Below, one piece after another: positions 1 to 10,485 of a stretch of 64,000 nt of DNA. Source of the DNA: Spirometra erinaceieuropaei. Its lineage: Eukaryota > Platyhelminthes > Cestoda > Diphyllobothriidea > Diphyllobothriidae. How positions within the stretch are numbered: the stretch's first letter is position 1; each line of letters starts with the position of its first letter. The position numbers and the translations under genes were made by a program. The notes under the pieces were generated by a model. That model was not told where the DNA came from, ran no database searches, and worked only from the letters and a program-made list of their open reading frames with translations. The stretch spans positions 168,852 to 232,851 of the forward strand of contig CACRXP010000147.1 in NCBI GenBank assembly GCA_902702965.1, given 5' to 3'.

Positions 1-43
1 AACCTTACATGCCTTTTCATATTGACCCAACTGTGAAAAACTC

Positions 44-128
44 GGCGCCTCAGTGGGATTCGAACCCACACAGTGAGGGGAAGGCTTTAGTGCACCCAAC
101 GCTCTAACCACCTGAACTACGAGGCCCC
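44..128 (-). tRNA. tRNA-like sequence (pseudo-tRNA or SINE head)
   Basis: Read on the minus strand, this has a D-arm with the usual AGGTGGTTA loop and pairing GTTC/GAGC, and a perfect T-arm (GTGGG, TTCGAAT, CCCAC). The acceptor strands pair in about six of seven positions. The anticodon stem does not pair well and the variable region is long (about 13 nt), so no anticodon is assigned. Short copies of a TTGGGTCAATATGA-like sequence lie on both sides in inverted orientation (about 15-30 and 331-345), which fits a SINE or foldback context better than a working tRNA gene. A real tRNA with an unusual variable arm cannot be excluded. Confidence 0.4.
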
Positions 129-392
129 GCCGGACGACGCGCGTTTAGTCACATTTGGGTCAAGTTACCAGCTCAACATACTGCAACGTCTGGAATCCAC
201 CAAATCTGATACAGTTAGTTGACTTCCTAAGCAGGATTTCCTAAGTAATCGACCTAGAATCCGCCAGATGACTACCAGGCTCACGTAATTCATAGATGTT
301 TCGGCAGATTTTGAATAATTCATACTGACCCATATTGGGTCAATATGAAGCCAGAGGACGCATACCGCATATAATACACTGAATTCTAGGCA

Positions 393-470
393 GAATGGTA
401 TTACGGACAAAGGCAAGGGAGACTGGAATGGTCAGAAATGGCCATTCAAACGGCATCCAAACTGCTGGTT
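393..470 (+). repeat. SINE body fragment
   Basis: The stretch with GGCAGAATGGTATTAC, then a GAGACTGGAATGG segment and AAATGGCCATTC, matches the arms of the foldback SINE at 16539-16815. It is diverged and lacks the tRNA-like head. Confidence 0.5.
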
Positions 471-636
471 TATTAATGCGCCTTATGAAGTTTGAAACAT
501 GGTCAACATCCATTGCAAAATTTCACGAAGTCTATCTGGTATCTTTTTAATAGCACAGAGGATTGTGTGGACAGTATATGGCTTGTGGTTTGAAGCCACA
601 AAACACAAGTGCAGCGTCAGGTTGGATTGAAAATTG

Positions 637-884
637 GGTCAGATGTGCTTATGTAGCCGCACCTGAGGTAAACAAACCACAGCCCCGTGTAATACGGAAC
701 CGGTGATAATAGGGGGTTTTTACAGGTGGGGCCGGGGAACGCACAGGCGACGAGGTCAAGTAGTTTTATGCGAAAGAAAAGCTATTGGAAATGTGCGGTT
801 GTACTTTGAGCGGTTGAGTACTAGTTGCCCTAACCCCTAGCAGTGTTGTGTCCATCGGGCGCGGCTGCATTGCCACATCTTACC
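637..884 (+). mobile_element. Telomere-repeat TIR element, copy 1
   Basis: This 248-bp non-coding element starts GGTCAGATGTG and ends with the inverted counterpart CCACATCTTACC. It is flanked by a perfect 8-bp duplication, GAAAATTG at 629-636 and 885-892. The body shares long blocks with copies at 10031-10303, 26627-26950 and 47577-47860, including a GATAATAGGGGGTTTTTACA block and a CGACGAGGTCAAGTAG block. It holds a short telomere-like tract (GCCCTAACCCCTAGC at about 827-841). No ORF. The superfamily is not assigned; GG-start TIRs with 8-bp duplications fit Merlin-like or other DNA transposons. Confidence 0.85.
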
Positions 885-904
885 GAAAATTGTTCAGGAA
901 TTTA

Positions 905-1330
905 AAAGAGTTGTTAAAACAGAAAGCCACTCTTTATTCGGGCATGAAATTCGAATAAGACGTAATTTGCTGCCAAATTGTTGCAAGAAGGGATTTCTTG
1001 TGTATGTTACCAAAAAATATATTAGAATTTATGGAGACATAAAAATCAATGCGGAAAATACTGCTACTTAATTAGATACTTCATCCCGACCGCCTGCGAG
1101 AATCCCATTCAGAAAACGCTACTTAATTAGCACGGTTTTCTCCAGTGATTTTCGATGCTCTCACAAATCCAAAAAATATAAATCACGCTTAAAATGTATT
1201 TTATTGTATCCCTTTTGTGGGAAATTACACCTTCCTAGTTTTTACCCGAAGAAGGGCATCTCGCCCGTTAAACATTTCAATCCAATAATCATTTCGGATC
1301 GGGACATGCTACACTTACTTACTTACTTAC
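905..1330. repeat. Diverged fragment of the TA-flanked foldback family
   Basis: AT-rich sequence sharing blocks with the foldback elements at 59169-60101 and 7430-8357: a CATAAAAATCAATG block, GATTTTCGATGCTCTCA, and a GGAAATTACACCTTCCTAG tract followed by TTTTTACCCGAAGAAGG. It has no recognisable termini. A short (TTAC)n run sits at 1314-1334. Confidence 0.45.
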
Positions 1331-1334
1331 TTCC

Positions 1335-1949
1335 ATACTGCAAGTTACACAGATTGCACTTAGGGAGAATCATGCAGTCCTCTATGCAATGCTGCATACT
1401 CCACGGGAAGCATTACTACTTAAGTAGTTGTGTTTTTGTGAGTGTAATAGCTGCAGGCAGCTGGAAAGACGCGCATTCAAACGCCGGCATCTCGTCGTCA
1501 CATAAATATCTCGGGAATATGTTGCAAGCCTACCCTTTTTTCTGCGTTTCCATTGAGGTTTCACGATATACGCCACTTGCTGTGCATGTCCAGTCACGAC
1601 AGAAGATATTGACTCTACGCGGTCCACGACTGCTTGTTCGCCCGATCCCTGAGTCAGTGTTCCTTGCAGCTGGTCTTCGCTAAAGGCCGTCTCACCGTCC
1701 GCCACCTGTGGACGTGCCAAGTCGTGATCCTTATTCGTGATTGTCACTCCTCCACAATTCGTGTAGGAAGCAAATGAAAACTGGAGGTTTTTGACAACCC
1801 ATCAGGGGGACGGTGACACCCAGGGAGTTTAAACGCACTTTTGTACGCCCACTCTCTGTGCCATACGGTGTTGCATTGACTCCCATACTAACCCCTCACT
1901 GAATACGTCAGAGGTAGTTGGCTCGACAGGATTCGACAGGACTTCAAAG
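1335..1949. other. Unassigned intergenic sequence
   Basis: I see no gene, repeat family or RNA here. Overlapping ORFs on both strands (1204-1683 plus, 1382-1747 minus) have no recognisable domain. Confidence 0.5.
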
Positions 1950-2800
1950 GATTCTCATACCTCATGTATTCACTCATCGCAGCTATAGAGGGGCCATCTC
2001 CCTCGACCACATGCCGTGGACCTGTGCGTTCGGTAGGGGAGGGGGGGGGGAGGATTCCCACGTGGACCACTCCAGCCGTCAGAGTTGAAGAAAACGAGCC
2101 TCGAGTGCTCCGAAAACTTCAGCGCTACCCTCCCACTGTTCGCTGTGCACTTGAGCGCCCTGATTGGCTACCTGCTGGTGACGTTGGCTGATTGCGTAAC
2201 CCGTGCGCCAGCATGCCTCACCCATTGGTCGAGAGAAGCCAACGAGCAGCCAGCCGAAAAATGGTCTTGCGCAACCACTCGCCACTACCTTCTCCTCCCT
2301 CCCCCCTCTCAGTTTACCTCTGATCGAGGCGAGGGCTGGCGAGAAAAAATGGTCCTCAAAGGACTTCGCGCTCACACCCCGGCAGGTGTGCTTTCTGCAG
2401 TAACGTCCGCATAAATTATGCCCCCCTCCCCCCAGCGCAGGTGTTTGTTGAAGTTGGTTTGGTAATCACTTGTCAGCGACGACCACCGGCTATGCATTTA
2501 GCAGCTAAATAGTGTGTTGTTACATCCATTTAGTTCCGACTGAAAAAGTCAGCCAGTGCAAAATTACCGCCGCCTCCCCTTTTTGTGCCGAGCTCGCCTC
2601 GTCCGTAGCCGCGGAGATCACAAAAGGTTGTTCAGGCGCTTCGCCTGTCCGGGGAGCAACTTGTGTGCAGATACACGCGTCTGTCCGCGACATTGCTGAA
2701 AGCCTCGGAAAGAGTGGTGTGGACTGCTCGTTCGCTGTGTACTGCCTCATGGTGAAACCCAAAATGAAGCCCACACTACAATGACTGCGAAGACTGGCTT
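1950..2800. promoter_or_regulatory. GC-rich stretch with CCAAT and C/EBP-type sites; possible promoter
   Basis: The region is GC-rich and CpG-bearing compared with its flanks. It contains two ATTGG (inverted CCAAT) boxes at 2163 and 2224, a TGACG half-site at 2179, and ATTGCGTAA at 2191-2199, which matches the C/EBP and PAR bZIP recognition consensus. The spacing resembles a CpG-island promoter. No transcript evidence is available and the gene it would serve is unknown; the nearest host gene is the C/EBP-like bZIP gene, 6.7 kb downstream. A poly-G run lies at 2039-2050. Confidence 0.3.
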
Positions 2801-2884
2801 TCCATTTGCATAACGAGACACCGGACACATGTTGTTCTAAATAGAACCCACAATGTCTATGATGACATTGGTGATGATGATGGC

Positions 2885-2914
2885 GAGGAGGAGGAGGAGG
2901 AGGAGGGGGAGGAG
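2885..2914. repeat. (GAG)n microsatellite
   Basis: Imperfect GAG triplet run ending in a GGGGGAGGAGG variant. Confidence 0.85.
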
Positions 2915-3254
2915 GAAGTGGCTCAGGGAAGGCAGAGACAGACAGCTGTCTTAAGGTGTTTGCGTTCGACATTTAATACTTGATGGTCCTTTTGCCAGAT
3001 AGCCTTATCCCGTTCAGCCTGCAGTTCGATTTCCTGCCCTCCAATTTATAATTCTTTACCTGAATTCCTAGCGTAGATCACGCTAAGTGCATCTGTCGTT
3101 CTTGGCAGAAACTCAGAAATGAACGGAATGCTTAAGAAATAGCAAGTAGGACACGAGGGTGTGTGCTCCTGAACTATCCCCCATTAATGAAAGCATGCAC
3201 CACAAACACGACTTGTCTATATTCATGAACACCTCGTTTCGTTTCCCAAAGACC

Positions 3255-3255
<1 letters not shown>

Positions 3256-3302
<47 letters not shown>
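3256..3302. repeat. (ATT)n microsatellite
   Basis: About 15 uninterrupted ATT triplets. Confidence 0.95.
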
Positions 3303-3479
3303 CGCTGCCGTATTACAGATGGCCTTGTGCCATAATTCGAGGTGGAGGAAAGGTACAGGGGAGGGTTCGTGGTGAGGATACTTCCAACCAACACAGGAAC
3401 CAGCTTTGATTAACACAGCGCCGAGGGGGGTGAATGAGACAGAATCTGATTTCACGGCCTCTGGCTTGACCGCGAACAG

Positions 3480-3655
3480 TTTCTGTCCGCACACACACCC
3501 GACAGTTTGACCGTTGATTCCGACGATATCCACCGTGTGCTACACAGCAGGGTGCAGCAGGCACGGCGACTTGCGCGTGAATTAGTTTATAATGATAGCA
3601 GACTTGCATAGCGTCTACTGCGCTGCCCCCACTCCCCACCTGAACCCGGTGTTAA
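3480..3655 (+). repeat. Dispersed SINE-like repeat (family 2), copy 1
   Basis: It shares an ordered set of blocks with 36480-36735, 39840-40060 and the minus strand of 48640-49000: GTGCTACACAGCAGGGTG, then GACTTGCGCGTGAATTAG, TTTATAATGATAG, a CATCTACYGC-like block and CTCCCCACCTG. It is non-coding. An ATT array lies 180 bp upstream, as an ACC array lies just upstream of copy 3. Confidence 0.7.
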
Positions 3656-3679
3656 GACGACCGTAGGCGGGGGAGATTG

Positions 3680-3701
3680 TACACACACACACACACACAC
3701 C
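3680..3701. repeat. (CA)n microsatellite
   Basis: About ten CA dinucleotides following TGT. Confidence 0.9.
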
Positions 3702-3778
3702 TTCTATCTAAGTGAGAACTAACAAATTTTACCGGTTTTAAGTTAGCAAAAGTAAGAGATCCGGGTTGACAATCTGAG

Positions 3779-4198
3779 GAAAATGAAGTGCTCACCGGAT
3801 CGAGGGACTTGTTTGGCTGACGTTTCGAAGGCCTATAAAGTCCTACGTCACTGCATACGCCGTGACAAAGACAAGACAGTTACACGGATCCTAAGACTAC
3901 CGAGTAACCACGGCCTGTCGACCAATTCACCCAAAAGGGTGACGCAAACGCAACTAACCCCAGTTGAGGTGACGACACACAATACAGGAGGCCACCAACA
4001 CTCACAGACGACGGCCGGTAGGCCAAGGCGGCGAAAGAAGAGAAAAAAATCGATCAGCCCAAGGCTACCTAATCCGGCAGTCTATTCAAAAATTCCGATG
4101 GATTTTTTCACTAAACGCTTTGATAATAGAGAGCCGCCCCCGCTCTTCGAAACGTCAGTCAAACAAGTCCCCCGATCCGGTGAGTACTTCATTTTCCT
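3779..4198 (+). mobile_element. PLE terminal-repeat unit with inverted ends
   Basis: A block at 3779-3832 (AAATGAAGTGCTCACCGGAT, then a GACTTGTTTGG tract and CTGACGTTTCGAAG) recurs in inverted orientation at 4143-4197, giving a 420-bp unit with arms of about 54 bp. The sequence between (for example YKVLRH at about 3833-3850 in one frame, and the 4111-4160 segment) matches the tail of the PLE endonuclease fragment at 32580-32960. At 4120-4152 is a stem-loop (GAGC/GCTC) followed by CGAAACGTC, with TTGATAA where a hammerhead core would have CTGANGA. I read this as a PLE pseudo-LTR remnant; the 156-aa open frame across it is not a gene. Confidence 0.6.
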
Positions 4199-4559
4199 CA
4201 GTTTACCGGTCTTGCTGCGTGAGGTTGCGTACTTCTACCTTAGTCCCCGCTAACATTAGGGGAGTCAGAACTCATGTATGAGCCTTTCTTACCAACGTCC
4301 AAGAAATCATTTCTTAGTACTCCATCCATAATCTACCGCTTCATAGGCTCAAGGTAGGTTGACCTACTGGTTAAAATGGGTTGAAGTCTCACTACCAGCC
4401 CCTAGTTATTCATCAGGTTCCTTCGTCCTTCCGTCCGCCCGATAACCTTCCGGGCTGTCAGAAACAAGGCGGTTGTCGTTTGTTTGGGAATTTCAGACTC
4501 AAAAAGGTCTCCGATAAACCGTAGAGGAAGCCGGTTTTTCCCACAACTTACGTCTACTT
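4199..4559. other. Unassigned intergenic sequence
   Basis: I see no gene or repeat family here. Confidence 0.5.
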
Positions 4560-5700
4560 ACCACAGCCAGTTTAAAATGACGAGGTGTACACAGGAGAGA
4601 AGAGGATGACTCGTCCGCTCTCCCAAACGGGTGTCTTTCATGGACAACCGAAAGGTGGTTGCGTCTGCACTGGCTCTCCGTCCGCATGCTTCAGAAGCGC
4701 ACTCACAAGCCCTCGCAGTCACCTCCAGTCTTCCGGTCTCTCCTCCCGTGGGGATTTTCGCTGTCGGTGGCAGTTGCAACGCACTGTCATCGTGGGGCAC
4801 TGTTAGTCACTGTGCCCTCTCGAGTTCCGTCTCTGGACCCTCCCCCTCACCCCTCTGTCACCTAGCTCTTACGCGCGTGCGTGTGCGTCAGCGAGGTGTT
4901 CCCCGCGCCTGACCACTTCACTCTTCCCTTGTCACCCCTCCTCTTCATCGTCATCTCCTCCGCCTCCTCTTGCCGAGTAAGTCTGAGATTACCCGGCGCT
5001 GGCGTTTGTGAGTCAGATACTGTGCCTAGTCCGGGGGCCACCAGACCAAATATTATGTACGGCAAGCAAGCGTTGTTACAGGCACCTGGGCAACACACAC
5101 ACACGCGCCTAGTCCGCTCCTCGTTGAGTTGCGCTTCCTTCTGGGGGAGCCGGTCTTTCGGTGACGTTGCCTACCGGCTGCGCGCGTCGATGATGATGCG
5201 ATGTATCTGCCCCCACCCCTTAGGCCTGATTACTCATCACCCATACGTCCGCATCAGCCGTGTCCAATCAGAAGCACGGCTTCCGTGACGCGTGCACGTT
5301 GGGGAGGGGGGATGGGCGACGGCGTGGAGTGGAAGAAAGGGGAAAGCGCACGGGTGAAGGCAAGCGGCCGATGTCCGCGGGGCTGTCAACGTTAGGAGCT
5401 ATCCTCGGGGGGACTTTATTTTGACGTATCCGATATGACGCATGCTAGTCGATGGGCGAAGGCTTGTAGCAACTAACTGAGCGAACCCGACTCCTTTTTT
5501 TACGCCCATGTCTGCCACTGCATGCGGCGATGGGCTGTCTGGACCAGAACGCCAGCGCTCCCCCTTGCACACCCTGCATGTCCGAGAGAGCTCTCTCTCT
5601 CTTTGTCTCTCCGTGCGCGCCTTGGAGCCGTTTGGTCAGGCCTCAAAACCCTGTAGCACCGGGTTAGAGCAATAGGAGAATACCCCGATACGTTTGAATG
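4560..5700. promoter_or_regulatory. GC-rich, CpG-bearing stretch; possible promoter or untranslated exon
   Basis: Base composition is much richer in C, G and CpG than the flanks. It contains a forward CCAAT box at 5264-5268, a CT-rich run at 5587-5602 and several CpG clusters. Many overlapping ORFs on both strands are what GC-rich DNA gives by chance, and none has a domain. It could be a promoter or first exon for the bZIP gene 3.2 kb downstream. Confidence 0.25.
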
Positions 5701-6899
5701 AAGTCGTAAGCAGACACGTAACCTCCCCCCTCCCCCGGCGGCCGGTCTAAGACGAACCGTCAGACAGTGCTCAGTCTTGCCACTGGGAGGGCAAAGAGGG
5801 TGGACCCGATCCCGCGTGGTCTTAATACATTTAGTCTAACATTATTATGGCATTTTAAAAACCGGAACTCAGAGGCCTGCCAATTGAAAGGAATAAGTGG
5901 CAGGTTGGAGAGGCTCCTCCGACAATTCTCACCAGTGTGAAGTAAGTGAGGTGTGGTTTGTGCCGCGGTTGACATGAAGGCGACGTGAGCAGTTAATGGT
6001 CGTTCACCGCGCACACGTCGTCTTGCCTTTGTTTTATCGCTGGAACAAGACGACTATGGGACGAGGGAGAGAGGAATGCTGCACAAATCTCCCTCATTAT
6101 AATTCAAATCATGCCCGCATAACTAGTACGCGTCTCCCCAGGAAGGGTGATGATACGTGTCGAGTCCTGCGAACAAAGTATCCTATCGCAAACAAGTGCC
6201 TGGGGAGGGGTCTAATGACTGTTAAAAACGTAGTATGCGCGTGTGTCCGACATCTTGACCATACTAGGGAGGTTTTCTACGCCCTTTTTGGGAGAGGGCG
6301 AGGGAGAGATGGAGGGACAGGGAGACTGGGGAAGTGGAAGACCTCGTTTCGTTGTTGTACAACATGGGACTGCACAGTCGTGCTTGATACGACACTGATC
6401 AGACCCAACCTCGCCGATGTCCATTTTCGTGAAGTCTGCCGCGAGTTGTTACATGCGGGCGTTTCCAACAGTCAATCAGACCATCCGTTCACGGCTGCCT
6501 TCTGGAACTTTGGCTTGCTACAGTGGAACCGGCGGGGTTATTCCTACCCGTCGCCACGTCACGCCGCCGTAATGGGGCTTTGCAGCGATCAGTCAGTCAG
6601 TATCAGTCAGTATATTTCGAGTAAACGACAGAGGCCCTGAAAACTCTATTTAGACGGTACAGATGTAAGGGAAAATAGTTAAATTGCAAAAATTTTGCTT
6701 GCAGTTTTAGTAAGAAGAATTTATAAATCTAATAATGGAACATAAATGCGAAAGGGGTATGGTATTTGGGAAATAATTGCAAAAAGCTTTGTTCACCGCA
6801 TTCGGACCGTGAAAATTTTCACTTGAGTCAAGTTTGCGCACAGAAAAGGATCTGTTAAAATCATGTTAGTAGTATGTTTGTAGTCATTTTAGTAATCCG
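5701..6899. other. Unassigned sequence with one long open frame
   Basis: The longest frame outside the recognised elements lies here (5996-6640 plus, 214 codons). Its translation has mixed composition and no motif, membrane segment or family that I recognise, and no matching splice or poly(A) context. Tandem CAGTCAGT-type repeats occur at 6590-6613. The part after 6660 is AT-rich and featureless. Confidence 0.4.
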
Positions 6900-7163
6900 T
6901 TAGATCAGGCGTCGGCAGTTCGGGTTGCCTTTCAGGGGGTGAGTATCCAGTTGTCTCTTCAAGACACGCACGGTAGGGGAATTAACAACATACTCCGGCA
7001 AAGAGTTCCATTGGCGAATGACCCTCTGTGATAAAAAGGCGGAGCGTTGATTTGTGTGGCTTAGTTCCCTTTTAAGCTGGTTATCATGTCGTCTGAGAGT
7101 AGACTTGGGTACCATCTCAAAAAACGATTCCCAGTCGAAATCCAGATTAAGTCCGCTTAGCAA
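6900..7163 (-). pseudogene. Non-LTR retrotransposon (CR1/Jockey-type) reverse transcriptase, C-terminal end
   Basis: The minus-strand frame of 87 codons carries the C-terminal signature of CR1/Jockey-group LINE polymerases: an arginine-rich stretch (STLRRHDNQLKRELSHTNQR), then FLSQRVIRQWNSLPEYVV and a final VRVLKRQLD segment. In intact elements this tail follows the RT domain. Nothing upstream on this strand looks like RT, so this is a typical 5'-truncated LINE insertion. It ends at a stop near 6900. It may derive from a relative of the LINE at 54240-58890, which I could not verify. Confidence 0.75.
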
Positions 7164-7429
7164 CTGGAACCTTCTTCAAAAAATACCATTAGTGTCTCAC
7201 ACGAACGTGAATGTTGGGCGTTCGGTCTGACTAAGGGATTAACCAACAAGGTGCTGGGCTCTACTTGCTCGCCCTTCCACTGCCCATTCTGCCCCAACTT
7301 CTGGGAGAGGTCAGTTCTGCCTGTTTGCCACACGGCCAGCAACGAAGGGACTCGAGTTTCCCGATACAGTGTGGTGCCGTTGGTGCTGCGTGAGGGGCCG
7401 GAGGGATTGTAGGACTTCTAATACATTTT

Positions 7430-8357
7430 CTATAGGTGAAATAACCCATGAAAAGTTAACTGAAACTCTGAAATATGATAATGGTTGGAAGGGGTCACTT
7501 AAGTGGGGTTATGTAATTGATTATCATGTAGCATAATTCCAAGTTAATTTAAGTATGCCGAGATGTCGGATTTTAAATGCGTGCCCTTTCGTCGGCCTAT
7601 AAACACCACACTCGCTAAAATGACTATATAGAGGTAGCTTGAAATTGTTTTATCAGTTTCTATTATCTTTGTAAATCCAAACGTGTTTTATACATAGCAT
7701 TCACAAAACAACCTTCCTTGTGCTTTTTTTTCAATTTAATTCATCTTCAAGTTTTCTGCTCGAAGAGGATTCATCTCTTAGGTTCGAACTACTTTCAATC
7801 CCAGAATAGTTCCATACCCTACCTGTCCTTGCGCCGTTTAAAATTTTCAAACTACAGGCTATGTATTTTCCATTATAAAAAAGTGATGCATTTCTCCATG
7901 CTTTCAGGGCAAAAACTGCATGGAGATCATAAATTTTGTAATGAATATGCAGTACATGATATGCTTCATGAACAGCATTAGTAAACGGGCAGATACAATC
8001 TTACTTTATTAGGCACTTCACGGTCTTAAAATTTTCAAATTGAAGAATTATAAAATTTTTGTTTCTTTGAGTAAACACTTTAGAGAACACACAACTTTAT
8101 ACAAATTGAGCACAAGAGGCGGCACTTTGGAGTTCGCTTTATATACAATGTATTGGGATATCGAAAGTCAGTGGAAAGTGGTTTTTCCCAGCGGCCGGGA
8201 AGACGCTCATTCGAAAGCCAATTTCCTGTGAAGGCCGAAATATTTGGTGATTATGCTGCATGACTATAATTACTACAAATCCGCCTAAGTAATTTTCCTT
8301 AACCGTTATCATGTTTTGGAGTTTCAGTTAACATTTTGTGGATTTCGTCACCTACTG
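7430..8357. mobile_element. TA-flanked foldback (long-TIR) element, copy a
   Basis: The left end (AGGTGAAATAACCCATGAAA, AGTTAACTGAAACTC) and right end (GAGTTTCAGTTAACATTTTG, TCACCTACTG) are inverted copies, and the similarity continues inward (GTGGGGTTATGTAATTG against the 8265-8290 segment). The right end is followed by TA at 8358. It is non-coding and AT-rich; termini match the family at 17345-18320 and 59169-60101. The left terminus is degraded, so its start is good to a few bases. Confidence 0.7.
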
Positions 8358-8821
8358 TACTTGCACCTCATGGGTGGATTTCCGGCAGTAATTATTTTAC
8401 GACCATGACATTGGCTACTTACTTGATTTAGGCAGGCATGTCATGTTAGGTTGTGAAATGGTTGGGGTTGAGTTTGCCTGCCGTACGCCGTCTTGTCCAG
8501 TCCGAGATTCCTTAACCAATAACCTTCGATCACCTGTTTTCCGTCCGCTTACAAACCATTGGTGCGTATATTTCAAATTATGCGGTCTGTCCCGGCATCT
8601 CTTTGGCGTGATAAAACAAACATATGGCAGAAATGAACTCAGCAGTTAGACTCCGATAACTGGATGGACAGCGGCCGGCATATCTCGATAAGAGCGACCA
8701 GAGTGTACACGGTGAGGGAGGCTTTACGATAAGCCGATCGTTGACTCCAAAGTTCGTCATCAGTCGACGGTGCAGATGGTTTCCTCCTTATACTCCAGCC
8801 CACGCAAAAGATGACCCTTAA

Positions 8822-8901
8822 CCACAGGTGGTGGTGGTGGTGGTCTTCGTTGACGGGCTAATAATGGCTGTTATAGCGGTACTGGCCATGGCTAATTAGG
8901 T
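8822..8901 (+). promoter_or_regulatory. 5' flank of the bZIP coding region
   Basis: A (GGT)n run at 8829-8843 precedes the chosen start codon at 8902. An AG lies at 8898-8899, two bases before GT-ATG, so a 3' splice site (cis, or trans as used by many flatworm genes) is possible, but no clear pyrimidine tract precedes it. Which arrangement is real is not decidable from sequence alone. Confidence 0.25.
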
Positions 8902-9472
8902 ATGTCTCTCCCCGTTCCAGTGCCCGCAGATAAACTCTCCGAGCTGGCCGTTATAACCAGTGACGATGCGCTATCCAGCACACCTCACGGTCCATCAACA
9001 CAACGATCCTCCATCAGCTTCTCTGTGTCACCGCCGTCGCAGCGCCAGGTCAATCACCACCAGCAACAGCAGCGGCAGCAGCAGAATTCTTTCATTTCTG
9101 AAGCCCAGATGGCAGCTGTCGCCGCCACCCTCACACCGTCGCCGCTTCTCAATCCGGCTCTTCAACCCCTACTCTCCGCTCCTGGCCTTCAGGAAACCAA
9201 TCAGCTGTCATCTGCAACGGCTGCCGCGGCTGCTGCGGCGGCAGCTCAGCTGCTCTTTCAACAGAAGGACGACGTTGGCCTCAACGTCGGGTCCCTTCCC
9301 AGCGGGGGCCTCATCTTCCCATTGGGGGGCGGACAAACATTGGCTGAGGCCACGATGCTCAGTAAAAACAGCTTAACGCAACAGCAATTCGCTGTCGGAC
9401 AGGGATCGCCGGCCAATGCTGATAAGGCTAACACCAGCGGCTCAAGCTCCCGAAGTGCTCAACGTCGGAGAG
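8902..9472 (+). CDS. C/EBP-type bZIP transcription factor, coding exon 1
   Basis: This exon encodes residues 1-190 plus the first base of codon 191 and has no folded domain of its own. It is low-complexity and probably regulatory: a Gln-rich run (about residues 52-63), a Ser/Pro/Leu-rich stretch, a run of about ten alanines (near 105-115), then a Gly-rich part and a Ser/Arg tail. It ends at AGAG followed by GTACTA, a good donor at 9473 in phase 1, which joins exactly to the phase of the next exon at 10486. The start is the first ATG of the open frame; an upstream exon cannot be ruled out. The frame continues 86 bases past the donor before a stop, as expected for read-through into an intron. 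Gln and Ala runs of this kind are common in activation or repression regions of transcription factors, which is an inference here. Confidence 0.8.
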
Positions 9473-10485
9473 GTACTATGCTATTCGTTGTTTCTTTCTG
9501 CCCTATCCCTTCCCCCCCTCCCCCACACCTCCCCCGAAGGTGGTGTACAGTGGCGTAAAACCTTGAGTGAACACTAACACGTGGGTTGCGGTGGGGGGGG
9601 GGGGGAGAGCCACTACGTCCATTACAACCTCCCGGTGACCTGCTTGGATCGTGCCGCTGGTTGACAATGGACAATGAGGGAATGAGGCCGAGCTTGCTGC
9701 TACGAGACCTGGTGCTCTGCTGCTCCATCGTCTTGTTTTTAAAGCCATGGTTGACGCGTTGGCCTTCCCACTATCCCCTTACCTCTGTTTCATCTGATTG
9801 GTTCGGGTCTAATATCAGTATGCGGCCGAGGTGGGGCGAATGTTCTTTCACCACAGTGTCCACGCTCAACTCCAGTCATTCGGGCTTTCTTTCCACTGGA
9901 ATGCGATTGGAACGAGAGAGCGAGAGAGAGAGGGTGGAGAGCTTGTGGTGACGGTTGTTGTGGTTGGAGTCAACGGAACAATGAGCGTCTACTTGTATTT
10001 GTATTCAGAGCGGCATCCGGCATTTTATTTGGTCGGATGGGGTTACCTAGACCCACCTGAAGTAAACAAACCCAGTCACCTCTAAGACGGAACCGGCGAT
10101 AATAGGGGGTTTTTACAGGTAGGGCCGGGGCACGCACATACGACGATGCCAAGTAGTTGTGTTGGGAATGGGGGCTTGTGTTTTGGATGGTTGATAGTTG
10201 CCCTAACCCATAATTATAATCCCTAATCCTAAACCCTAACCCCCTAACCGTAACCCCAACAGTATTGTGTCCATCAGATGGGGCTACCAGACCACATCTT
10301 GCCTTTTATTTGACACTTTAGACTTGCAGGCAAGATTAGTGGTGAGGAAAAGGGAGGTGTTTGTGAGCACTGGACCTGTTGGTGACCTTGACAGCCAAGG
10401 AACCCATACAGATAGCCGCATCTCAGTGGTCTTTATCGGTGTTTTTACTGCTAAGTTGTGCTAACTCCACACTGTGTGATTTCAG
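9473..10485 (+). other. Intron of the bZIP gene
   Basis: GT at 9473-9474 and AG at 10484-10485, preceded by GTGTGATTTC. Joining the flanks keeps the frame (phase 1) and yields a continuous bZIP protein. The intron holds a poly-G tract at 9594-9605 and the telomere-repeat TIR element at 10031-10303; without the insertion and one copy of its 8-bp duplication it would be about 730 bp. Confidence 0.85.
10031..10303 (+). mobile_element. Telomere-repeat TIR element, copy 2 (in bZIP intron)
   Basis: This 273-bp element starts GGTCGGATGGGG and ends CCACATCTTGCC. It has a perfect 8-bp duplication, TTTTATTT at 10023-10030 and 10304-10311. Its distal third (about 10200-10262) is a run of variants of CCCTAA, including CCCTAATCCTAAACCCTAAC. 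The body is collinear with copies 1 and 3. No ORF. Confidence 0.9.

Noticed and set aside
44..128. Functional tRNA gene
   Set aside because: D- and T-arms are good, but the anticodon stem does not pair and the variable region is long, so only a tRNA-like label is justified.
5996..6640. 214-codon plus-strand open frame
   Set aside because: Longest frame outside elements, but no domain, no family resemblance, mixed composition and no supporting splice or poly(A) signal. Kept only as an unassigned stretch.
9586..10085. Plus-strand frames in the bZIP intron
   Set aside because: They lie between a good donor and acceptor, overlap the TIR element and show no domain.
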